The position numbers and the translations under genes are program-made. Source: Lyngbya confervoides BDU141951 (GTDB lineage Bacteria > Cyanobacteriota > Cyanobacteriia > Thermosynechococcales > Thermosynechococcaceae). Taken from it: 39,868 nucleotides of DNA. The stretch is taken from assembly GCF_000817775.3 (NCBI RefSeq), contig NZ_JTHE03000059.1, forward strand, positions 1-39,868. The letters are read 5' to 3'. The notes under the pieces are model-generated. The model had not been told where the DNA came from. It was given only the letters and a program-made list of their open reading frames with translations, and searched no databases. Of the stretch, positions 34,479-39,868 are shown piece after piece (position 1 is the stretch's first letter; the number at the start of each line of letters is the position of its first letter).

Positions 34479-36155
34479 CTGCGATCGCCAGGTTTGGATC
34501 CAGGCGATGGCACTCACTGCACCCAACCCCCACAGCACGAGGCTCAGGGTCCACCAGCCCGAAAGCTGCAGTTGAAGTCCCGATCCTAAAAAGCAGGCAC
34601 TGAGAATGAGGTAGCTCAATCCCGCCCGACGGTAGGCCAACAGGAGCAGGGGTTCTTCCACCTCATCCAGACGCAGGCGCAAGATGAGATCATCCTCCTC
34701 AACGCGATCGAGTAGACCATGAAGGCGCCCAGGCAGGTCTAGGGCAGTTTGGGTGGCGGTCAGCATTCGCTGGGTCCATTGGGCAGACCAGGCCTCCTGT
34801 CCACCCGGCATCAGCTCCTCTGCCAGTGGTTCAGCCGCTGCCATTAAGTTAAATTCAGGGTCCAGCATTTTCCCCAAGGCCTCTAGGGCCACCAGCGATC
34901 GCAGAACAAAGGTGAACGAAGCCGGGAAGCGGAAGGGCTGATCCTGGCTTAACTCGTAGAGATCGTCATTGATCGCCGCCATGGAAATCTCTGGGTGGGT
35001 GTCCAGTGACTGGGCAAGATAATGCTCAAGCATGTACTGAACCGAGCGACGCACTGGACCTAACTCCACCTGGGTGGATAATGCCCCCAGATCCACCATG
35101 GATTGAACGATAAGGCTGGCGTCTTGCTGCACGATTCCGGCAAAGGTCGTCATCAGCTTTTCGGTGGTGCCAGAGGGAAGCTGTCCCATCATGCCGAAGT
35201 CATAGAAAATCAGGGTGCCTTCCGGAGTTACGGCTAGATTGCCGGGGTGGGGATCGGCATGAAAGAATCCGTCGCGCAACACCTGGCGTAGGTAGCACTG
35301 CGCCCCCAAACGCGCAATTTCGCGGCGATCCAAGCCTGCTGCCTCCAGGGCTGGAAAGTTGCTGATTTTGATCCCGGGCAGATATTCCATCGTCAGTACG
35401 GCAGGAGAACAATAGCGCCAGAGAATCTTAGGAACCCGCACCGTCGCATCCTGGGCAAACTTTCGGCGAAAAGTATCGGCGTTGCGCCCCTCGTTGCAAT
35501 AATCAATCTCCAACAACAGCGTTCGCCGGCATTCGGCGTGGATGCTGATCCAATCACGCTGGTCTCCTCCCAGGGGCGTATGGGTCTGAACAAAGCGAGC
35601 CACCCGCTCCAAAATCCCCAGGTCAATGGCAAAGAGCTGGGCTAAGCCAGGGCGCTGCACCTTAACCACCACCTCTTCCCCAGACTTTAAGCGGGCTAGG
35701 TGAACTTGACCCAGGCTAGCTGAGGCAATGGGCACAGGCTCAAAGCCGGGAAATAACTCCATCACCGGCGTCCCAAACTCACGCTCAATAATCTGATGCA
35801 CCAGATCCAGGCTAAAGGCCGGCACTTGATCCTGGAGCTTTGCCAGCTCCTCCAGGTACTCAACCGGCACTAAATCGGCCCGAGTTGAAAAAAATTGTCC
35901 GACTTTGATAAAGGTGGGTCCCAGGGAAAGCAGGGCCTTGCGGAGCCATGCGGCCCGATGTTTTCGGCGTTCGCGACGTTGCAGATCCGTGGGAGCGCTA
36001 AACTGTCCATAGCTCCAGGCGGCTCGATCCACCATCAGCGATCCCAGGAACTGGACAACCACCCGACCAATATCGACGAAACGCTCGAATTCGGTATATT
36101 GGGCTTTGGCCCAGCGATAAGACTCTACGGAATCTTCCCCCTGGTTCTTTAACAT
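34467..36155 (-). CDS. AarF/ABC1/UbiB-family kinase-like protein
   Basis: A 562-residue atypical kinase. The family-specific KxGQ motif is KVGQFFSTRADLVP, the Ala-rich nucleotide loop ASASLGQVHLA, then VVVKVQRPG with the ATP-site lysine, the catalytic-loop HADPHPGN and the metal-binding YDFGMMG. Two hydrophobic helices at the C-terminus (LSYLILSACFLGSGLQL, TLSLVLWGLGAVSAIAWI) anchor it in a membrane. UbiB-type proteins support prenylquinone synthesis or lipid handling. In cyanobacteria this would concern plastoquinone or tocopherol, which is inferred. Confidence 0.92.
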   Translation of the reverse strand: MLKNQGEDSVESYRWAKAQYTEFERFVDIGRVVVQFLGSLMVDRAAWSYGQFSAPTDLQRRERRKHRAAWLRKALLSLGPTFIKVGQFFSTRADLVPVEYLEELAKLQDQVPAFSLDLVHQIIEREFGTPVMELFPGFEPVPIASASLGQVHLARLKSGEEVVVKVQRPGLAQLFAIDLGILERVARFVQTHTPLGGDQRDWISIHAECRRTLLLEIDYCNEGRNADTFRRKFAQDATVRVPKILWRYCSPAVLTMEYLPGIKISNFPALEAAGLDRREIARLGAQCYLRQVLRDGFFHADPHPGNLAVTPEGTLIFYDFGMMGQLPSGTTEKLMTTFAGIVQQDASLIVQSMVDLGALSTQVELGPVRRSVQYMLEHYLAQSLDTHPEISMAAINDDLYELSQDQPFRFPASFTFVLRSLVALEALGKMLDPEFNLMAAAEPLAEELMPGGQEAWSAQWTQRMLTATQTALDLPGRLHGLLDRVEEDDLILRLRLDEVEEPLLLLAYRRAGLSYLILSACFLGSGLQLQLSGWWTLSLVLWGLGAVSAIAWIQTWRSQLKS

Positions 36156-36207
36156 TACTTAATAATTAGGCTATAGTGTATCCCATGAACAGAGACGCCA
36201 GAAGGAT

Positions 36208-36960
36208 ATGATGTCCGCCGTGTTAGGTAGCTTACCATTTCCAGGGCAAGGTGGAGATCGCGTTGTCAGCAAAGTTGTCAGCGGGGCGATCGCAGCCTTG
36301 TTCAAGCGTACAGAGCAGTTAGATGCAACGGTGCGAGCTGAGCCTGTTGCCAAACTGCTTCAGGGCAGCGTTGATGGGTTCGATTTTGTGGGCAAGGGTC
36401 TGCAGATGTACAACGGCCTGCGAATTGCCTGTATGGAATTCTATGTAGACGCTGTTGCCATTGACTTTAGCGCCATTTTGTCGGGGCAGGTTAAGCTCAG
36501 ACAGCCCACGAAAGCCAGTATGCGGGTTGTTTTATCCCAGGAAGACTTGACCACTTCCTTTAACACGCCCTTTGTGGTGGAAAAACTAGAGCGGCTGCAA
36601 TACCAGGGACAGCCGCTGATCTTCCGCAACACTCAAATGAGCGTCAATGAGGATCGCTCCGTCACGTTGACCTCCCAGGTTACTCACGGTGAGGAAGATC
36701 CGATGAATCTGGATATGACCGCTGAAGTCGATGTAATTGATCGCCGCAAGATACAGTTTATTAATGTTAAGCATAACGGGGACGAATCTGCCGTGGCGTT
36801 GGGAACCAGCTTGATGGATCACGTTAATTCCATGCTGGATTTAGAGCGCTTTGCCCTGGATGGCATGCAGCTCTGGGTGGATCGTATCCGGGTTCAGACT
36901 CAACAGATTATTTTGTATGGCACGGCCCAGGTCAATCAGTTTCCCTCCCGTCGCTCTTAG
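36208..36960 (+). CDS. DUF2993 (LmeA-like) protein
   Basis: A 250-residue protein of the DUF2993 family: VSKVVSGAIAALFKRTEQLDATVRAEPVAKLLQGSVDGFDFVGKGLQMYNGLRIACMEFY with the family's following VDAVAIDFSAILSGQVKLRQPTKASMRVVLSQEDLT. Unlike many members it lacks an N-terminal signal or membrane helix. Related actinobacterial LmeA binds phospholipids. It starts at the double ATG 36208 and is divergent from the AarF gene with a 52-bp gap. Confidence 0.85.
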   Translation: MMSAVLGSLPFPGQGGDRVVSKVVSGAIAALFKRTEQLDATVRAEPVAKLLQGSVDGFDFVGKGLQMYNGLRIACMEFYVDAVAIDFSAILSGQVKLRQPTKASMRVVLSQEDLTTSFNTPFVVEKLERLQYQGQPLIFRNTQMSVNEDRSVTLTSQVTHGEEDPMNLDMTAEVDVIDRRKIQFINVKHNGDESAVALGTSLMDHVNSMLDLERFALDGMQLWVDRIRVQTQQIILYGTAQVNQFPSRRS

Positions 36961-37250
36961 CTAGATTCCCTGGGAAGTCAAGGGGGATTCACCCGTTGGC
37001 AGCATCTCCAGGCTGGGCGGTCGGTCCTCCAGGGGTTGGGACCCATGCCCCGTGATTGTTCGGGGTCCGTGGCCTGGCGATCGCCAGGGTTCCTATGCTA
37101 GCTTCGATAGCCGGTGCGACGAAGTCAGGAGCGTAGCGGTTTAGGTTCTGTAAGCCTAGCTGGCGCATTCCTTGCTGCAAATTGCCGGGATGTGTACCAC
37201 AATCCTGGCCCAGTCCATCTCTGCGAATAACCTCTCCGTTATTCTCCTTC
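36961..37250. other. Gene-free stretch before the tRNA pair
   Basis: No clear gene is seen. A minus-strand frame (36989-37180) has some protein-like text (RQLGLQNLNRYAPDFVAPAI) and could be a gene remnant, but no family is recognised. One HIP1-like GCGATCGCC motif lies at 37078. Confidence 0.4.
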
Positions 37251-37323
37251 TCAGGATTAGCTCAGGGGTAGAGCAGCCGGGTTTACTCGGCGGTCGTGGG
37301 TTCGACTCCCACATTCTGAACCA
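37251..37323 (+). tRNA. tRNA-like gene with a 6-nt anticodon loop (possibly defective)
   Basis: Seventy-three bases with encoded CCA. The acceptor stem TCAGGAT/ATTCTGA has one G-U pair, the D stem GCTC/GAGC is perfect, and the T arm GTGGG-TTCGACT-CCCAC is perfect. The anticodon stem GCCGG/TCGGC (37276-37280, 37287-37291, one G-U) closes a loop of only six bases, GTTTAC, and the variable loop has four. No register gives a seven-base loop with a paired stem, so the anticodon cannot be assigned. It may be a tRNA with a one-base deletion, or a specialised tRNA-like molecule. Confidence 0.7.
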
Positions 37324-37395
37324 GAACGGTAGCTCAGTAGGTAGAGCAACAGACTCATAATCTGTTTGGTCACAGGTTCGACTCCTGTCCGTTTC
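37324..37395 (+). tRNA. tRNA with CAT anticodon (elongator Met or Ile2)
   Basis: The D arm GCTC-AGTAGGTA-GAGC, anticodon arm ACAGA-CTCATAA-TCTGT (anticodon CAT) and T arm ACAGG-TTCGACT-CCTGT are all well paired. The acceptor stem GAACGG/CCGTTTC starts directly after the CCA of the previous tRNA; position 1 may be the A of that CCA and would mismatch C72. No CCA is encoded. The anticodon stem lacks the three G-C pairs of an initiator tRNA. Confidence 0.8.
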
Positions 37396-37753
37396 CCCGC
37401 CCTGGGTATGGGCACCTCGTTTGTGACGAGTCTGACAGCGGGAGCAATCCCGCCGGGGGCACCCCCACCCTCTTTTCGCTTTGCCCTGGAAGATACGAGC
37501 GGTGTTTTTCCTGCGGGAGAAGGGCCGCAGCAGTGACTAGGCCAGCGCAATCGCTATTGATGATCGGCTTGAGTCTATCTCTTCGCGCAGGACGGTCAGG
37601 CAAGGGTCTACGGATCGGAGTCTGGGCGCTCTGGGGAACAGTAGATCTGCGTTAAAGGGCTGGTCCAACCTGTGGAAAAGACGGGTCAATCCTCTGGGTG
37701 AGACGGGTCTGATCGATAGGAAGGGCGGGTTCCACGGCGCTTAATCCAGTTGG
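37396..37753. other. Gene-free stretch between tRNAs and intI
   Basis: No gene is supported. A small hairpin CTCGT-TTGTG-ACGAG lies at about 37416-37430. AGACGGGTC is repeated at 37679 and 37701. Two HIP1 octamers follow near the intI stop. Confidence 0.5.
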
Positions 37754-38836
37754 TCACGGGCGATCGCCTAGGGCGATCGCTGAGTGAATTCGAAGGGCAG
37801 TGAGGTTTGGAAGCAGCGTGGGTGATGTTGGGGCGATCGCTCCATCAATACAATTACAAGAATCTAGAGGCGATCGCACTCCCTTTCCTCCCTTGTTGAG
37901 AACATGGGTATAAATCATGGTTGTTTTTACATCTTTATGACCCATGAGTTCCTGAACCGTCCGAATGTCATACCCATTTTCCAGTAAATGGGTTGCGAAA
38001 CTATGGCGAAAGGTATGGCAACTGCCATGTTTGACAATTCCAGCCTGATGAATTGCTTGTTTGACAGCTCTTTGCAGCGTTTGTTCATGGATATGGTGCC
38101 GTTTGACTCGATGAGACATCGGATCGAGCGATCGTTTCTTGGATGGAAATACGTATTGCCACCCCCAGGTGCGGCCTAAATTAGGATATTTTTGAGCGAG
38201 GGCATAGGGAAGGGATGCCTCTCCATAACCTTGATTGAGATCAAACTGGAAAAGCTGCTTGGCAAATTGAAGTTGAAGTTGAAGGCCATCAATTAAGGAA
38301 TGGGGAAGAATCGTCAGGCGATCTTTGTAACCTTTGCCATCCCTGACCGTAATTTGTAAATAATCAAAATCCAGATCTTTGACGCGCAGATGTAAGCATT
38401 CATTGAGACGCAGACCCGAACCATAGAGCAAACTTGCCATTATGTAAAATATGCCCTCTAAATTCGCCAAAATTCTTTGTACTTCTTCACGAGAAAACAC
38501 AACGGGTAAGTGTTGGGCACGACGCGGTCTTTCGATCCCTTCAATGTAAGGCACCTCGATTTGTAAGACCTGCTGATAGAGGAACAAAAGGGCACTCAAG
38601 GCCACGTTTTGAGTGGATGGAGCAATATGCTTATGGACCGCTAAATAAGACAAATAATCTCGAATTTCTGAGACCCCCATTTCTCTTGGGTGGCGCATGT
38701 GGTGAAATCGGATGAAGTCACGGATGTAATAGAGATAGGATTTTTCCGTCTTAAGACTGAAATGTTTTAGCCTAGCCGTGATTTTTATCTGTTCAATTAA
38801 TTTTGGCGCATGAGAATCAAGTGAGGAGGCTGGCAT
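37754..38836 (-). CDS. intI: Integron integrase IntI
   Basis: A 360-residue tyrosine recombinase with all catalytic residues: R143 (YGSGLRLNE), K171 (GKGYKDR), H274 and R277 (HTFRHSF), H300 (ELMGHKDV) and Y309 (TTMIYTHV). What makes it IntI rather than XerC/D is the extra patch between these motifs, [23 protein letters not shown]...[14 protein letters not shown] (about 209-257). It also has the N-terminal [19 protein letters not shown]...RHPREMG and the terminal GVRSPLD. About 35 residues follow GVRSPLD, coded by a HIP1-rich stretch. It should recombine attI with attC sites. It is divergent from the cassette at 39205. Confidence 0.93.
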   Translation of the reverse strand: MPASSLDSHAPKLIEQIKITARLKHFSLKTEKSYLYYIRDFIRFHHMRHPREMGVSEIRDYLSYLAVHKHIAPSTQNVALSALLFLYQQVLQIEVPYIEGIERPRRAQHLPVVFSREEVQRILANLEGIFYIMASLLYGSGLRLNECLHLRVKDLDFDYLQITVRDGKGYKDRLTILPHSLIDGLQLQLQFAKQLFQFDLNQGYGEASLPYALAQKYPNLGRTWGWQYVFPSKKRSLDPMSHRVKRHHIHEQTLQRAVKQAIHQAGIVKHGSCHTFRHSFATHLLENGYDIRTVQELMGHKDVKTTMIYTHVLNKGGKGVRSPLDSCNCIDGAIAPTSPTLLPNLTALRIHSAIALGDRP

Positions 38837-38931
38837 GACTCAGAACATGTAAAGAAATGAAACACTCTATTTCAGGAAACGGGGATCCTCAGTACCAATA
38901 ATAGTACACATATACCATATTTAAGTTGGTA
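38837..38931 (-). promoter_or_regulatory. intI leader and promoter region
   Basis: The AT-rich leader of intI contains two direct AGTAC words (38891 and 38903), which could be part of a LexA-like site but do not match the cyanobacterial consensus well. The whole region recurs, diverged, at 2821-2938 in the opposite orientation. Confidence 0.5.
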
Positions 38932-39069
38932 TAACACCCCTCCATTGGGATGTTAAATTTCAGAAATATTTCTAACATCCTGATTAAAGGGTGTTAAACT
39001 TAACAGCCACGCTTAACATGACTTTTAGGGGAGTTAGACGTCATGATGATGTCTAAATCATAGTTAGGC
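38932..39069 (+). other. attI region with structured repeats
   Basis: It lies between divergent intI and the first cassette, where attI belongs. The probable crossover core is GTTAGGC (39063-39069), because the match to the second copy of this region ends inside it. Hairpins are TAACACCCC/GGGATGTTA (38932-38955, one mismatch), TAACATCC/GGGTGTTA (38973-38996, one wobble) and TTAGAC/GTCTAA (39034-39056). Further GTTRRRY words at 38952, 38993 and 39033 could be accessory integrase sites. Confidence 0.7.
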
Positions 39070-39204
39070 TGCTGAATCCCTGGTGGGGCAGTAGTCGATA
39101 GTTACCTATGAGTACAAGAGAGGTTCTTGTCCATTTAATAAAGTTTCGAGTCTTTTTATTTTCTAGAGTTAAGATCTGAGGCAGCTTACAGAAGTCTGAA
39201 CCCT

Positions 39205-39795
39205 ATGAGAATTTCTGCACTTGAGATCAAAAACTACCGGAATTTAGACGGAGTAAAAATAAAATTCCATCCGACAATGAACTTCATTATCGGAGAAAAT
39301 AATTTAGGCAAATCAAATTTACTTGACTTATTGAATATTCTATTTAATAGAAACAACTTTGCTGAATCAGATTTTCTAAATCCTGACGAGCAGATTTGTA
39401 TCACTTTTTCATTAGGACTATCAGAAATTGAGCAGGGCTTCTTTGACGATTTATTTGATCCTACTGATAGAGAGAAGATTAATATAGTAGCTGTTCAAGA
39501 ATCTCCTGATGACGTAATTAAGTTTCAGCACCAAGAATCAGGAACATTGATTTCTAATAGCATAGTAAGATGCGTTAATTATATAAACTATGACTCACTC
39601 AGAAATCCATCATCTGAACTAAGTTTTTCCAAGAATAGAGGTGTCGGTAAATTTCTCAATCACATCATAGTTAAATATCTAGAAGACGGTAGTTTACAAG
39701 ACTTTGACTTTGTAATCATTGAGAAGATTGATGAATTTCTGATCGAAGTTAATCAATCTCTACAAAAGATTAAATCGTTTAAAGATTTTTCGTAG
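39205..39795 (+). CDS. Truncated AAA/OLD-type ATPase in the first cassette
   Basis: A 196-residue frame. It opens with ISALEIKNYRNLDGVKIKFH and the Walker A motif GENNLGKSN (residues 31-39), the N-terminal half of the SMC-like AAA domain of OLD-family proteins. A full protein would be 400-600 residues with a signature motif, Walker B and often a TOPRIM domain, none of which is present. The frame stops at TAG 39793 just after QSLQKIKSFKDFS. It may be a cassette-truncated gene or broken by an insertion near 39790. It is strongly AT-rich and preceded by a 135-bp leader after the attI core. Family members act in phage defence, but no such activity can be claimed here. Confidence 0.65.
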   Translation: MRISALEIKNYRNLDGVKIKFHPTMNFIIGENNLGKSNLLDLLNILFNRNNFAESDFLNPDEQICITFSLGLSEIEQGFFDDLFDPTDREKINIVAVQESPDDVIKFQHQESGTLISNSIVRCVNYINYDSLRNPSSELSFSKNRGVGKFLNHIIVKYLEDGSLQDFDFVIIEKIDEFLIEVNQSLQKIKSFKDFS

Positions 39796-39868
39796 TTGGT
39801 CACAGCAAGAAGTACACCTTATTGGAAATAGGGCGTTTCCTTAAGTCGTACAGCAATTATGCGGAAGC

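Noticed and set aside
38890-38908. LexA box upstream of intI
   Set aside because: AGTAC occurs twice in direct orientation, but spacing and inverted symmetry do not fit the cyanobacterial LexA consensus, so it is not claimed as a feature.
39796-39868. attC site after the ATPase gene at the right window edge
   Set aside because: No GTTRRRY/RYYYAAC pair or paired L boxes are visible before the window ends; the cassette probably continues outside.

Overview
The window comes from a cyanobacterial chromosome. Evidence: many HIP1 octamers (GCGATCGC), a stand-alone helical carotenoid protein, a COP23-family protein, several exported pentapeptide-repeat proteins, and cyanobacterial forms of PpsA, TrpB, ThrB, PurH and AarF/UbiB. 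The middle (about 3.3-37.7 kb) is GC-rich ordinary chromosome; both ends are visibly more AT-rich and are integron material. I cannot name the genus with confidence; a Leptolyngbya-like or related lineage would fit.

Layout. 1-2940: remnant of an integron. From right to left it has a start-codon stub of an integron integrase, an attI-like region, a cassette with an unknown 171-residue protein and its attC, then a cassette with a divergent Coq4-like/TetR pair and its attC, then a decayed DUF3226 gene. 3.0-10.85 kb: a zinc-starvation locus, all on the minus strand, made of znuA-znuC-znuB and cobW-WD40-hydrolase-like-FAD oxidoreductase, each led by a Zur-type palindrome. 11-15 kb: exported proteins, including two pentapeptide-repeat proteins. 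15-22.7 kb: a zinc alcohol dehydrogenase, the helical carotenoid protein, a polytopic membrane glycosyltransferase-like protein, a Crp-type regulator, phosphoenolpyruvate synthase and a third exported pentapeptide protein. 23-30 kb: trpB and thrB among gene remnants (GatB/YqeY, SulP) and two copies of a 375-bp TnpB-derived element. 30-37 kb: SIMPL protein, purH, COP23 protein plus trypsin-like protease, AarF kinase, DUF2993 protein. 37.25-37.4 kb: two abutting tRNA genes, one with an aberrant anticodon loop. 37.75-39.87 kb: a complete-looking integron head: intI (minus), its promoter, attI, and a first cassette with a truncated AAA ATPase gene that runs off the window.

The most striking observation is that the intI-promoter/attI region at the right end (about 38811-39069, + strand) is present a second time, diverged and in inverted orientation, at the left end (about 2679-2936, - strand). 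The match stops at GTTAG, the recombination core. The two integron heads face each other across about 36 kb of ordinary chromosome. Several short hairpins in this region keep their pairing although the sequence has drifted. All statements here come from reading the sequence by eye; no searches or computed alignments were run.
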